64,000 nt of DNA from Acetatifactor muris (GCA_023664365.1 JAMPFR010000002.1:1-64000); one strand, 5' to 3'; shown: positions 35,433 to 45,582, numbered from the stretch's first letter. The notes: generated from the letters alone by a model not told the origin. Program-made: numbers and translations.

Positions 35433-36020
35433 ATGAGCAGAACAGCAGAAATCAATCGGAAAACGAAGGAAACGGATATTGCCTTAAGCCTGAATCTGGA
35501 CGGTACGGGGCAATCGGAGATTTCCACGGGCATCGGCTTTTTTGACCATATGCTGGAAGGCTTTTCAAAGCACGGTTTTTTTGATTTAACCTGCCGGGTA
35601 ACCGGAGATCTTCATGTGGACGGACATCACACCGTGGAGGACACGGGCATTGTCTTAGGGCAGGCTCTTGCCAAAGCCATGGGAGACAAGAAAGGTATCC
35701 GGCGTTACGGTTCCTTTATCCTTCCCATGGATGACGCTCTGGCGCTTTGCGCCATAGACCTGTGCGGAAGGCCGTATCTGGGCTTTGAATGTACTTTTCC
35801 TGCCGCCCGGGTGGGGGAGCTGGACACCCAGCTGGTAAGAGAATTTTTTTACGCCGTATCTTACAGCGCAGGCATGAATCTGCATATCAGGATGCTGGAC
35901 GGCTGCAATGCGCATCATATGATTGAGGCCGTGTTCAAGGCCTTTGCAAAGGCGCTGGATCAGGCCGTTGGCTTTGACCCCCGGATCTCGGACGTGCTGA
36001 GCACGAAAGGCAGTCTGTAA
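35433..36020 (+). CDS. hisB: Imidazoleglycerol-phosphate dehydratase
   Basis: A 195-residue monofunctional HisB. The metal-binding motifs are FFDHMLEGFSKHG and DLHVDGHHTVEDTGI, and a second pair near the C-terminus is CNAHHMIEAVFKAFA. It makes imidazole-acetol phosphate. It begins 13 bases after hisD with GGGAGG upstream and lacks the phosphatase half seen in Enterobacteria. Confidence 0.96.
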   Translation: MSRTAEINRKTKETDIALSLNLDGTGQSEISTGIGFFDHMLEGFSKHGFFDLTCRVTGDLHVDGHHTVEDTGIVLGQALAKAMGDKKGIRRYGSFILPMDDALALCAIDLCGRPYLGFECTFPAARVGELDTQLVREFFYAVSYSAGMNLHIRMLDGCNAHHMIEAVFKAFAKALDQAVGFDPRISDVLSTKGSL

Positions 36021-36050
36021 TATCGTATGAATGGAAAACAGGAGAGAAAA

Positions 36051-37337
36051 ATGGCAGTTAAGAAATTTGTTCCTTGTATTTATCTTTACCGCGGCCATGC
36101 GGTGAAAAGCCTCAAAGATACCGCAGTGGCGGAGACAGATCCCCTGCGGCTTGTGCAGCTTTACAATGAAAACGGCGCCGACGAGTTGATTGTGTTTGAC
36201 ATGTCGGAGGGAGATGAAGAGCATGAAGCGGCGCTGGATCTTCTGAAGGAAATCTGTTCCTCAGCGGAGATGAACGTGATAGGGGCAGGCGGCGTCAGGC
36301 GCATGGAGGATGTTAAGAAGCTTCTGTATGCAGGCTGTAAACGGGCTGTCCTGGACTATGAAAAGGAGGAAAATATCGCCATCACGGAGGAGGTGTCTCT
36401 GAAATTCGGCCGGGATAAGCTGCTGGTGTCCTACAATGACCCTGCTGTGCTGGAGGCAAACAGAGAACTGATTGAACGGTATATCTCAGGGCTGATTCTC
36501 ATGAACCCTCACCGGATTCGGGAGACAGAGAGTATTACGGAATTACCCTTTTATGTGCAGATTAACCGGATTGCCCTGAATAAGCTGCTGGAAATCCTTT
36601 CCTACCGGAATGTCTGCGGCATTACCGGCAATACCATCAATGACAATTATGGGGAGATTGGCGCGCTCAAGGGAATGTGCATGGAAAGCGGCATCCCCGT
36701 GGAAACCTTTGCGGCGGCTTATGAGTGGTCTGATTTTAAGAAAAACAGAGACGGTCTGGTGCCAGTGGTGGTACAGGATTACAGGACGCTGGAGGTGCTG
36801 ATGGTGGCCTATATGAATGAGGAGGCTTATCTGAAGACCCTTTCCACGGGCCGCATGACCTATTTCAGCAGAAGCCGGAATGAGCTGTGGCTGAAGGGAG
36901 GAACCAGCGGCCATTACCAGTATGTGAAAAGCCTGACTGCGGACTGCGATATGGACACCATTCTGGCAAAGGTGTCGCAGGTGGGAGCCGCCTGCCACAC
37001 GGGTGCCAGAAGCTGCTTTTTCAATGAGATTGCAAGGAAGGATTGTGAAGTCAGCGAAAACCCGCTTCAGGTCTTTGAGGACGTGCTGAACGTCATTAAG
37101 GATCGCCGGATTCATCCCAAGGAGGGCTCCTATACCAACTACCTCTTTGACAAGGGAATCGACAAGATTTTGAAAAAGCTGGGGGAGGAAGCCACGGAGA
37201 TTGTCATTGCCGCCAAGAATCCAAACGCCAACGAGGTAAAATACGAAATGAGCGATTTCCTGTACCACATGATGGTGCTTATGGTGGAAAAGGACATAAG
37301 CTGGGAGGAAATCACCTCGGAGCTTGCCAACCGCTGA
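36051..37337 (+). CDS. hisIE: HisF-like pseudo-domain fused to HisI and HisE
   Basis: A 428-residue three-part protein. Residues 1-225 resemble a HisA/HisF barrel ([38 protein letters not shown]), but HisF's catalytic aspartates are replaced: CLDV reads CIYL and the VAID strand reads VSYND. Residues about 232-335 are HisI, phosphoribosyl-AMP cyclohydrolase ([27 protein letters not shown]). Residues about 342-428 are HisE, phosphoribosyl-ATP pyrophosphohydrolase ([15 protein letters not shown]). The HisF-like part is probably structural. hisA, hisH, hisF and hisC are not seen in this window. Confidence 0.88.
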   Translation: MAVKKFVPCIYLYRGHAVKSLKDTAVAETDPLRLVQLYNENGADELIVFDMSEGDEEHEAALDLLKEICSSAEMNVIGAGGVRRMEDVKKLLYAGCKRAVLDYEKEENIAITEEVSLKFGRDKLLVSYNDPAVLEANRELIERYISGLILMNPHRIRETESITELPFYVQINRIALNKLLEILSYRNVCGITGNTINDNYGEIGALKGMCMESGIPVETFAAAYEWSDFKKNRDGLVPVVVQDYRTLEVLMVAYMNEEAYLKTLSTGRMTYFSRSRNELWLKGGTSGHYQYVKSLTADCDMDTILAKVSQVGAACHTGARSCFFNEIARKDCEVSENPLQVFEDVLNVIKDRRIHPKEGSYTNYLFDKGIDKILKKLGEEATEIVIAAKNPNANEVKYEMSDFLYHMMVLMVEKDISWEEITSELANR

Positions 37338-37432
37338 CAGGCTGTTATTTGCCTGCCTGGTCAGAAAGATCTTTGTAATAATAACTACGGCTCAGAACCC
37401 CACAGGGACTGTAGAAGTAATCGAAATATCGC

Positions 37433-37463
37433 AAAAAAGCTTCCGTCAAACGGAAGCTTTTTT
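37433..37463 (+). terminator. Terminator of the his operon
   Basis: AAAAAAGCTTCCG (37433-37445) pairs with CGGAAGCTTTTTT (37451-37463) around a short loop, giving a perfect stem that ends in T residues. Confidence 0.9.
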
Positions 37464-37561
37464 CAGGCACGACTCTATATAACACTCTACCAGATAATAA
37501 AAGAAAAGTCTAGTATTTTTTTGATTTTACCTTATACTTTTAAGTACGACAGGAGGTGCCA

Positions 37562-40500
37562 ATGAAAAATACGGACAGAAAATCAGAAGAGAGGTATCTG
37601 CGGGATACCATGCAGGTGATTGCGGACAATCTGGAAAATTACGGCGGCGAGGTATCCCGTATGCAGGGGGAGATTGACGAAATGCTGGAGCATTACCATG
37701 ACAATGACGTGGAGCTCTGGACGCTGCTGAATAATACCATTACCCTGCACGACCACATGAAACGGGCTATGGAGCGAAATCAGCGGGCCACTCAAAAGCC
37801 CTACTTCGGCAGGATCATTTTCCGGGATGAAACCCTTGGAACGGAAGAGTCCCTCTACATCGGAAAGGGAGGCATATCCAAGGACAATACGCACTGGATA
37901 GTGGTGGACTGGCGGGCGCCGGTGGCCAACGCCTACTATGAAAACGGGCTGGGAAACTGCAGCTATGCCGCGCCGGAGGGGAAGGAGATTCCCATTGACC
38001 TGAAGCTGAAGCGCACCTTTGAAATCGCGGAAGGAAAGCTGCTGGATTTCTTTGACACAGAGGTGGTGGCAAACGACGATCTGCTGATGAAGTACCTGTC
38101 CAAAAACAAAGAGGCAGTGCTTGGCGAGATTGTGGCTACCATTCAGAAGGAGCAGAACGAGATTATCCGTAAATCTCCCTACCACAATGTGATTGTACAG
38201 GGCGTTGCAGGTTCGGGCAAGACGACCGTCGCCATGCACCGGATTTCCTATATTCTGTATAATTACCGGGAGCGTTTTAAGCCGGAGGATTTTTATATTG
38301 TGGGCAGCAACCGCATCCTCTTAAATTATATTACGGGGGTTCTGCCGGATCTGGACGTCTATGGCGTAAGGCAGATGACCATGGAACAGCTGTTTATCCG
38401 ACTGTTGTATGAGGACTGGGATGACAAGAGATACAGCGTGAAATCTGTTTCCGGGTATACCGGGGCCAAACGTATTGTGTCTGAAGGTACGGTACCTGAG
38501 CATACGGCGTCTGAACGCATTGTATCAAAACACAGGGACGTCATCCGGGGAACGGAGGAGTGGTATCTGGATCTGGAGGCCTTTATCCGGGAACTGGAGT
38601 GGAACACTATCCGGCGCGAAAGCGTTTATCTTGATCCCAGACAATTTGTGGAGGGCCTGGAAAACGGCAGAAACGGCATTTATGACAGACGGGAGGAGGA
38701 TGAAAAGGCAGGGATACCGCCCCGGCCGGTATGCCTGGCAGAGGGCGCGGCTGTGGAACGTTATATCACGCAGAATCCGACGGTTTCCATTCAAAGCAAG
38801 ATCAATATGCTGAATGAACGCCTGGTAAATAAAATTAAAGAAGAATTTCTGGGAAAGGGCGTCAAATATACAGAAGGCGAGAAAAAAGCTATTTTACAGG
38901 CTTATCGGGGGTATTACGGCGGGCGGCAGTGGAAGAAATCCATTTATGAGCTGTATGCGGAGTTTCTTGCAGGGCAGTGGGAAAAATATGGCGCAGCTTT
39001 TGCATCATCCCGACAGGGAGCCTCCGGAAAAATCGTCTGCGACAGCGGTACGTCCGAAGGGCAGGCCGGCGCTGCCGGGGAGAATGCCTTCGACGTATAT
39101 GACCTTGCGGCGCTGGCGCTTCTGTATAAACGGGTAAAGGAGACGGAGGTTATCAGCGAAGCACACCATATCGTCATTGACGAGGCCCAGGATTTCGGCA
39201 TGATGGCTTACCGTGTACTGCACGCCTGCATCAGGGACTGTACCTATACCGTTATGGGCGACGTGTCCCAGAATATTCATTTCGGCTTCGGCTTAAGCGA
39301 CTGGGAAGCCCTGAAAGCGCTGCTTCTGCCTGACCCCATGGACTCCTTCGGCGTCTTGCGCAAAAGCTACCGGAATACGGTGGAAATATCGGAATTTGCC
39401 ACAAACATACTGCGGCACGGAAGCTTTTCCGTTTATCCGGTGGAGCCAATTATACGACACGGGAATCAGGTGGCGGTGGAACAGCTGGCAGAGGATGTTT
39501 CTGCAGAGAATCTGGCAGAACGGGCCGCCGGAATCTGCCGCCGCTGGCAGGAACAGGGCTGCGATACCATTGCCGTCGTATGCCGGAATGCCGGGGAAGC
39601 CGGCTTATGGGCAGGGCAGCTGGCAAAGCATATTGAGATAATGGAAAGCGATCTGGAAAAGGCCAGCTTCGGCAAAGGGATCATGGTGCTGCCTGTGGAA
39701 TATACCAAGGGACTGGAATTTGACGCGGTGCTGATACTGAATCCCACAAGGAAGGCGTACCCGGTGGATGACGGTCATGCCAAGCTGCTGTATGTGGCCG
39801 CCACCCGGGCGCTGCATGAGCTTCATATCCTGTGCCGGGGCGACCTTACCGGGCTGATTTCCGCGAGCAATGAGCCAAGCGGATGCATTGGCATCCGTTT
39901 GGCGAATGACGCGCGGGTCACATACCCCGATGCTATATCTTGCTCGACACCTCATATGCCTGCATCGGGATTGGTGATTGCAGACAAGGCGCCGGAAAGA
40001 ACTGCCAGAACGGTGCAGGGGCCAGTGCCGGAGGCTGACGGGACAGGAAAGGGCACAGGGACAGATGCGGTTTCATCCGGTACAAAACGAAAAGCTGTGG
40101 TTTCCGTAAAACAGAAAACAGCCGCTCCCTCAAAGAACATCGGTGCGACGCCGGCCACCATAACCGATTCGCATATTTCTTCAAAGGGCGTACCTGAAGA
40201 AAAGCCTTCCGGTCCGCAGGAAACAGCCTGCGCCTTTGGCGATATGCCCGCCACGGAGCAGCTCCGCCCCAGAGGTCATTCCAAAATCAATCTGGCTGTG
40301 AAATGGGTGTCAAAGCAGGCAGACGGCCTGTATCTGCAAAGCCAGTACGGTACGCTTCGCATCAGTCCGGTGGGGAGCGGCATCATCCGCACGACCTTTG
40401 CCAGAGGAACAGTGTTGAAGGGAGACGCCCATCCTTTGATTGCCGTTCAAAAGGCAGGGGGAAGCTGGAAATACCGGGACAGCGGCAGACTGGTAGAGCT

Positions 40501-40933
40501 TACTACCGGAGAAGTTACGGTACAGATAGAAAAAGCATCCGGGGCGGTTCAATATCTGGACGCAAAGGGAGCCGTTCTCTTGAGCGAACGCAGGCAGGAG
40601 AGCCGGCAGTGTGACGAAAAGGGCTCCTGGCTGTTCCTGGAACTGCAGAAGGGAGAGCAGCTGTTTGCAATGGGCCCTGCCGGGCAGGGCGGACTGAAGC
40701 TTCGGGGCGGCGCCAGATATATTTCCACGGGAGAGGGCCTTCCCTTTCTGCTGTCGGATAAGGGCTACGGCATTTTACCCGCCTCCTCAGGCCCGGTTAT
40801 CAGCTGTGATATTCCCGCCTACGGCACTTATCTCTATCTGGAGGGGCAGGGACAGCAGGATTACTATTTTGTGGCGGGAAAGCAACAGCAGAATATTATA
40901 AACGCCTATAAATTCCTCTGTGGAGACCTGTAA
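37562..40933 (+). CDS. HelD-type helicase fused to a GH31 N-terminal-like domain
   Basis: A 1123-residue protein. The N-terminal helical arm (1-90) and UvrD-like motor match HelD, the factor that releases RNA polymerase from DNA: Walker A GVAGSGKTT (about 214), Walker B VIDEAQD (about 537), YRNTVEISEF, GLEFDAVLIL (about 717) and YVAATRALHELHI (about 744). A Pro/Thr/Ser-rich linker (about 785-905) follows. The last 215 residues resemble the beta-sandwich N-domain of glycoside hydrolase family 31 (ISPVGSGIIRTTFARG; LSDKGYGIL; QQDYYFVAGKQQQNIINAY), with no catalytic barrel. AGGAGG precedes ATG 37562. The DNA is one open frame. Confidence 0.85.
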   Translation: MKNTDRKSEERYLRDTMQVIADNLENYGGEVSRMQGEIDEMLEHYHDNDVELWTLLNNTITLHDHMKRAMERNQRATQKPYFGRIIFRDETLGTEESLYIGKGGISKDNTHWIVVDWRAPVANAYYENGLGNCSYAAPEGKEIPIDLKLKRTFEIAEGKLLDFFDTEVVANDDLLMKYLSKNKEAVLGEIVATIQKEQNEIIRKSPYHNVIVQGVAGSGKTTVAMHRISYILYNYRERFKPEDFYIVGSNRILLNYITGVLPDLDVYGVRQMTMEQLFIRLLYEDWDDKRYSVKSVSGYTGAKRIVSEGTVPEHTASERIVSKHRDVIRGTEEWYLDLEAFIRELEWNTIRRESVYLDPRQFVEGLENGRNGIYDRREEDEKAGIPPRPVCLAEGAAVERYITQNPTVSIQSKINMLNERLVNKIKEEFLGKGVKYTEGEKKAILQAYRGYYGGRQWKKSIYELYAEFLAGQWEKYGAAFASSRQGASGKIVCDSGTSEGQAGAAGENAFDVYDLAALALLYKRVKETEVISEAHHIVIDEAQDFGMMAYRVLHACIRDCTYTVMGDVSQNIHFGFGLSDWEALKALLLPDPMDSFGVLRKSYRNTVEISEFATNILRHGSFSVYPVEPIIRHGNQVAVEQLAEDVSAENLAERAAGICRRWQEQGCDTIAVVCRNAGEAGLWAGQLAKHIEIMESDLEKASFGKGIMVLPVEYTKGLEFDAVLILNPTRKAYPVDDGHAKLLYVAATRALHELHILCRGDLTGLISASNEPSGCIGIRLANDARVTYPDAISCSTPHMPASGLVIADKAPERTARTVQGPVPEADGTGKGTGTDAVSSGTKRKAVVSVKQKTAAPSKNIGATPATITDSHISSKGVPEEKPSGPQETACAFGDMPATEQLRPRGHSKINLAVKWVSKQADGLYLQSQYGTLRISPVGSGIIRTTFARGTVLKGDAHPLIAVQKAGGSWKYRDSGRLVELTTGEVTVQIEKASGAVQYLDAKGAVLLSERRQESRQCDEKGSWLFLELQKGEQLFAMGPAGQGGLKLRGGARYISTGEGLPFLLSDKGYGILPASSGPVISCDIPAYGTYLYLEGQGQQDYYFVAGKQQQNIINAYKFLCGDL

Positions 40934-40941
40934 CGGAAGCT

Positions 40942-41283
40942 TCACCGGGACAGAGTCTCCACCCATGCTTCAATTTTTTCCTCATAGTCTGCGGAAATAA
41001 TTTGGTACACCTTTTCCGCAGTAATGCCCAAAACGGATGTCCCGTTTGTATCCAGGGCAACTACCGCCGCAAAAAGCAGGACTGCCAGCAGGACGCGAAG
41101 CCGGAAGGAGGACTGGGGAGGCTGCTCCCACGCAGGATCATCCCCGTTTTCCTCCCAGGGGCGCACGCTTTCCCTGCCATACAGAATTCTTTCCCGGTTA
41201 CCCATATCGTATCTGTCCTCTTTATAACGGGATCGTATCTGTTGAATCAGTTGTAATTTCCGTTCCGTATTCACATCCTTCAT
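40942..41283 (-). CDS. Small membrane protein, 113 residues
   Basis: A 113-residue protein with a charged N-terminal half, one transmembrane helix at about residues 60-80 (LRVLLAVLLFAAVVAL) and an acidic outer C-terminus. No family is recognised. It is convergent with the HelD fusion, 8 bases apart, and diverges from the DUF1266 lipoprotein. Confidence 0.65.
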   Translation of the reverse strand: MKDVNTERKLQLIQQIRSRYKEDRYDMGNRERILYGRESVRPWEENGDDPAWEQPPQSSFRLRVLLAVLLFAAVVALDTNGTSVLGITAEKVYQIISADYEEKIEAWVETLSR

Positions 41284-41455
41284 TACTGTTCGTCCGGTTT
41301 TTATTATTTATTACAGGATATGTCTTCAACGGATGGGACAGAACCTTTTGCCGAAAAAAATATTGTTGAATTTCAGAAAATATAATAGTAATATAGATAC
41401 AGAAAGCTTTAAAGCAGGAAAAACATATTTAAAACCAAGGGAGAGGCGAAAAGTT

Positions 41456-42808
41456 ATGAAAAGAGAAAAGCTGATATTACTGGCGGCAATGCTCGGATTG
41501 ACGCTTACAGCCTGCGGGAATCCCAAAGAGACGTCAGGGACGACGCCGGGCAGTACCGGAGCAGACAGGAACTTTGAAGGTACCACAGAAGATAATACCC
41601 GGGAAATACCTTCGGAAACGCCTTTGGAAACGGAAAATCTTCCGGCTTCGCAGGAATACATTTCCGAAAACGGCGCATATAGGATAATCCTGCTGGAAGG
41701 ACTTACACAGACGGATATGGAGATTCCGCCCGGAACTACCATGATAGAATTGTCCAATGAAACTGAAAGGACAGGTTTTTCCTGTATTTTTCTGGGAGGC
41801 TCCAAAGTGAACATCCCGGGAAATCCGGATGACATTGAAAGCCTGGCGGATTATGCGGATTATATAACGGATCTGTGTCTGGACGGCACCGGCATGACAG
41901 TGAGCTGGGAGGATACGGATGCACCTTCCTCCGCCGGCGCCGATCAGTGCCTTGCAAGGAAGGGCGAGGCTCGAATCGGACTCAGCAGGGGATTGGCTTA
42001 TGGTTATTATGTCGAATCGGCAAACTGTTATCTGGCAATGATCATTATCGGAAATAATGACGACGTGGAAGAAGCCATGCAGGTTATTTCATTAGAAGTA
42101 TCAGACGAAGCAGTGGGACAGAGCGGCACAGTAGACTTTATCAACGGAATGACAGCGGTACTGGACTCCGTAAACGGGGCCAATCTTCGGGAAACCTTTA
42201 AAATGCTGGCTGACATGGGATCCGGAGAAGAGGATCTGGAAATGCTGGCAGTCCAGGCAAGACAGGCGCTGTCAGGCAGCTGGGGCATAGAGGACGCAGC
42301 CGATTTAGCGGATATGGCGGACTGGCTGATGAATGAGGGACATAATCAGGAGGCTTTAACGCTTCTTCAGGAATATGGCGGAACCGACGCAGCAGACCGC
42401 AATGCCTTTGCAGCTGCTCTTGGGGAACAAAATGCGGATGAGGAAACGCAAATCTACCTTCTGGCGGCCTATGACGCATGGGCAGCCTACGGAGAAGGCG
42501 CTATTGCCGCCTGGGATTTAAGCAGGGTAGGAACCATTATGAGTTTTGGCTATGCAGCCGGTTACTGTACCTACGAGGAAGCCATGGACAAAATACTGGA
42601 AGCCGCAGAAAAGGCGCAGCAGCTTTATGGCTCATGGGAGGACTTTAACAGAAGCTATCTTTATGGTTATTCCTATTGGGCAGAGGAATCGCTGGATGAT
42701 CCGAACAGCAGCGCCGCAGAACGCGCAGAACTGGTAAGCGGCATGGAAGCTCAGGCAAACGGGCCTTTTTCCACAGACTGGAATATGGAACTGAAAAAAG
42801 AATGGTAA
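41456..42808 (+). CDS. Lipoprotein with C-terminal DUF1266 domain
   Basis: A 450-residue lipoprotein. The signal peptide ends with LTLTAC (lipobox Cys about residue 21). A Thr/Ser/Glu-rich linker covers residues 25-65. The middle part is unassigned, and the C-terminal 150 residues match DUF1266 (AWDLSRVGTIMSFGYAAGYC; EEAMDKILEAAEKAQQLYGSW; FNRSYLYGYSYW). DUF1266 is a helical domain of unknown function. The ATG at 41456 is selected for the signal peptide; the longer frame upstream is rejected. Confidence 0.8.
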   Translation: MKREKLILLAAMLGLTLTACGNPKETSGTTPGSTGADRNFEGTTEDNTREIPSETPLETENLPASQEYISENGAYRIILLEGLTQTDMEIPPGTTMIELSNETERTGFSCIFLGGSKVNIPGNPDDIESLADYADYITDLCLDGTGMTVSWEDTDAPSSAGADQCLARKGEARIGLSRGLAYGYYVESANCYLAMIIIGNNDDVEEAMQVISLEVSDEAVGQSGTVDFINGMTAVLDSVNGANLRETFKMLADMGSGEEDLEMLAVQARQALSGSWGIEDAADLADMADWLMNEGHNQEALTLLQEYGGTDAADRNAFAAALGEQNADEETQIYLLAAYDAWAAYGEGAIAAWDLSRVGTIMSFGYAAGYCTYEEAMDKILEAAEKAQQLYGSWEDFNRSYLYGYSYWAEESLDDPNSSAAERAELVSGMEAQANGPFSTDWNMELKKEW

Positions 42809-42821
42809 GGAAAAACAACGG

Positions 42822-42857
42822 CGGCCGCATTGGCTGAATTCTTCAGCTGTGAGGCCG
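42822..42857 (+). terminator. Hairpin after the DUF1266 gene
   Basis: CGGCC (42822-42826) pairs with GGCCG (42853-42857), and the inner GCTGAA (42833-42838) pairs with TTCAGC (42842-42847). It is followed by TCATTTATC. It is a plausible terminator between this gene and the radical SAM operon. Confidence 0.5.
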
Positions 42858-42928
42858 TCATTTATCAACCTTCGAATTTGCAAAAGGAAACAGGATATGA
42901 TAGAATGGCTTCATGGAGGTTTCGCGTG

Positions 42929-44830
42929 ATGAACCATAACCGTCTTGCTCTTTCCGATGACATTTTGATGAAGGTAGAAAAGCCGGAGCGCTATATCGGT
43001 CATGAAGTGAATTCCGCAGTTAAGGACAGGAACGCCGTTTCTGTCCGTTTCTGCATGTGTTTTCCTGATGTGTACGAAATCGGCATGTCCCATCTGGGCA
43101 TACAGATTTTATATGATATGTTCAATTCCTGGGAGGATGTGTGGTGCGAGAGAGTGTATTCTCCCTGGCTGGATTTGGACGCCATTATGCGCAGGGAGCA
43201 TATTCCTTTGTTCGCCCTGGAGTCTCAGGATCCTGTGAAGAATTTTGACTTTCTCGGCATTACCATCCAATACGAGATGTGTTATACCAACATTCTCCAG
43301 ATTCTTGATCTTGCGCAGCTTCCGCTGTCAGCGGCGGAGAGGGGAGAGGACTGCCCTGTTGTAATCGGCGGCGGCCCCTGTACTTACAATCCGGAGCCCC
43401 TGGCGGATTTTTTTGATATATTTTATATCGGGGAAGGCGAGACGCAATACCGCCGCCTTCTGGATATTTATAAGGAATGTAAGGCCCATGGTCTGGGACG
43501 GGTGGAATTCCTGCGGCGGGCAGCAAAAATACCCGGCATGTATGTGCCCCGGTTTTATGAGACAACTTACCATGAGGACGGTACCATTAAAAGCTTTCTG
43601 CCCATAGAGGAGGGCATTCCGGCCAGAATCAGAAAAGAAATCCAGATGGATGTGACGGATACCTACTATCCCATGAAGCCCATTGTGCCTTTTATCAAGA
43701 TTACCCAGGACAGAGTGGTGCTGGAAATCCAGAGAGGCTGCATCCGGGGCTGCAGGTTCTGTCAGGCGGGACAGCTGTATCGTCCCGTGCGGGAGCGGGA
43801 TGTGGGAACCCTGAAGCAATGGGCCATGGAAATGCTGCAAAACACCGGCCAGGAGGAAATCACCTTAAGTTCCTTAAGCTCCAGCGATTACAGCAGACTG
43901 CCTGAGCTGATTGATTTCCTGTTGGAGGAATGCGGCAGGAAACATATTAATATATCCCTGCCCTCCCTGCGCATTGACGCTTTTTCCCTGGATGTGATGA
44001 GCAAGGTTCAGGACGTCAGGAAATCCAGTCTTACCTTTGCCCCCGAGGCCGGAAGCCAGCGGCTTCGCAATGTAATCAACAAGGGATTGACGGAGGAAGT
44101 CATACTGAAGGGCTCCGCCCTTGCATTTGAGGGGGGCTGGACAAGGGTAAAACTGTATTTTATGCTGGGACTGCCTACCGAGACGGAAGAGGACATACGG
44201 GGCATCGCAGAACTCAGCAATAAGATTGCCGCCGTGTTTTTCGACACCGTTCCCAAGGAAAAGCGTGTGAACGGGAGAGTGCAGATTGTGACCAGTACCT
44301 CCTTTTTTGTCCCCAAGCCCTTTACCCCTTTTCAGTGGGCAAGACAGTGTACAGAGAAGGAATTTGTAGAAAAGGCATACCAGACCAGGAAGGCCATTTC
44401 CGAACAGTTAAATCAGAAGAGCATTAAATATAACTGGCACGAGGCGGACGCCAGCGTGATGGAAGGCGTGCTGGCAAGAGGCGACAGACGGCTGGGAGAG
44501 GTCATCCGACGAGTCTATGAGAAGGGCAGTATCTACGATGCCTGGGGTGAATGCTATGATCATGATCGATGGGTCAGCACCATAGAGGAGTGTGGCCTTT
44601 CCGTTGATTTTTACACCCACAGGGAACGCCCCCTGGACGAGCTTTTGCCCTGGGATTTTATCGACTGCGGCGTTACAAAGGAATATCTGATGCGGGAATG
44701 GGAAAAAGCCGGGAAAGCGGAAATTTCGCCAAACTGCAGACAGCAATGCCAGGGCTGCGGCGCTGCCAGATTTGGAGGCGGCGTGTGTACAGAGCGGCAG
44801 GAGCAGGTGCTGGTAACGGGAGGCTGCTAA
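42929..44830 (+). CDS. TIGR03960 family B12-binding radical SAM protein
   Basis: A 633-residue protein. The N-terminal B12-binding-like domain (FCMCFPDVYEIGMSHLG) is followed by a radical SAM core with CIRGCRFC, the 4Fe-4S ligands (about residue 271), and EITLSSLSSSDY. The Cys-rich C-terminus has CRQQCQGC and GAARFGGGVC. Its job is unproven; TIGR03960 usually sits with a DUF2344 partner and RNase G, as here, and may modify a tRNA or ribosomal component. The ATG at 42929 is chosen over longer frames because GGAGGT lies 8 bases ahead. Confidence 0.92.
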   Translation: MNHNRLALSDDILMKVEKPERYIGHEVNSAVKDRNAVSVRFCMCFPDVYEIGMSHLGIQILYDMFNSWEDVWCERVYSPWLDLDAIMRREHIPLFALESQDPVKNFDFLGITIQYEMCYTNILQILDLAQLPLSAAERGEDCPVVIGGGPCTYNPEPLADFFDIFYIGEGETQYRRLLDIYKECKAHGLGRVEFLRRAAKIPGMYVPRFYETTYHEDGTIKSFLPIEEGIPARIRKEIQMDVTDTYYPMKPIVPFIKITQDRVVLEIQRGCIRGCRFCQAGQLYRPVRERDVGTLKQWAMEMLQNTGQEEITLSSLSSSDYSRLPELIDFLLEECGRKHINISLPSLRIDAFSLDVMSKVQDVRKSSLTFAPEAGSQRLRNVINKGLTEEVILKGSALAFEGGWTRVKLYFMLGLPTETEEDIRGIAELSNKIAAVFFDTVPKEKRVNGRVQIVTSTSFFVPKPFTPFQWARQCTEKEFVEKAYQTRKAISEQLNQKSIKYNWHEADASVMEGVLARGDRRLGEVIRRVYEKGSIYDAWGECYDHDRWVSTIEECGLSVDFYTHRERPLDELLPWDFIDCGVTKEYLMREWEKAGKAEISPNCRQQCQGCGAARFGGGVCTERQEQVLVTGGC

Positions 44831-44868
44831 GTTTGTGCCGTCGAGGCTGCATGAATGGGGGTATAAGT

Positions 44869-45582
44869 GTGAAATTGAGGATCAAATTCAAAAAATATGG
44901 TCCGGTTCGCTTTATCGGTCATCTGGATGTCATGCGTTTCTTTCAGAAAGCCATACGGAGAGCAGGACTGGACATAGCATATACAGGAGGCTTCAGTCCT
45001 CATCAGGTTATGACATTTGCCGCGCCTCTGGGCGTCGGTCTGGAAAGCAACGGAGAATATATGGATATCGAAGTCCATTCTCTGAAATCCAGTCAGGACG
45101 CAGTGGACAGGCTTAACAGAGCCAGCGTCTGCGGTATTGAAATTCTGTCTGCAAGAGTGCTTCCGGAGAATGCGGGAAACGCTATGGCCAGCGTAGCTGC
45201 CGCTTCTTATACCGTGTGCTTCCGGGAGGGACGCGCTCCCGGGACGGATATTGCACAGGCGCTTCCGGCCTTCCTTGCAAAAGGAAAAATCCCCTATATA
45301 AAAGAGACCAAAAAAGGAATAAGGGAGCTTGATTTAAAGCCGGGTATCTATGAACTGACATGGGACGGCGCGGCTTTTTTCATGCTGGTGGACGCCTCCA
45401 GTTCCGGAAATATTAAGCCGGGGCAGGTAATAGAAGCGCTTTTGGCAGAGACAGGGGAAGCGCTGCAGGAAAACGCTCTTCTGATTACAAGAGAAGATGT
45501 GTATACCATTGCAGAAGGAACTACTGCAGACGCCGCCGGCCGCTTTATATCCCTGGGAGAAATCGGAGAGATTGCCTTATGA
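44869..45582 (+). CDS. TIGR03936/DUF2344 radical SAM-associated protein
   Basis: A 237-residue DUF2344 protein. The family start is KFKKYGPVRFIGHLDVMRFFQKAIRRAGL, with SPHQVMTFAAPLGVGLES soon after. It always accompanies TIGR03960 proteins and is presumed to bind its substrate. The GTG at 44869 is used because GGGGGT lies 7 bases before it. It overlaps rng by 4 bases (ATGA), which implies translational coupling. Confidence 0.9.
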   Translation: MKLRIKFKKYGPVRFIGHLDVMRFFQKAIRRAGLDIAYTGGFSPHQVMTFAAPLGVGLESNGEYMDIEVHSLKSSQDAVDRLNRASVCGIEILSARVLPENAGNAMASVAAASYTVCFREGRAPGTDIAQALPAFLAKGKIPYIKETKKGIRELDLKPGIYELTWDGAAFFMLVDASSSGNIKPGQVIEALLAETGEALQENALLITREDVYTIAEGTTADAAGRFISLGEIGEIAL

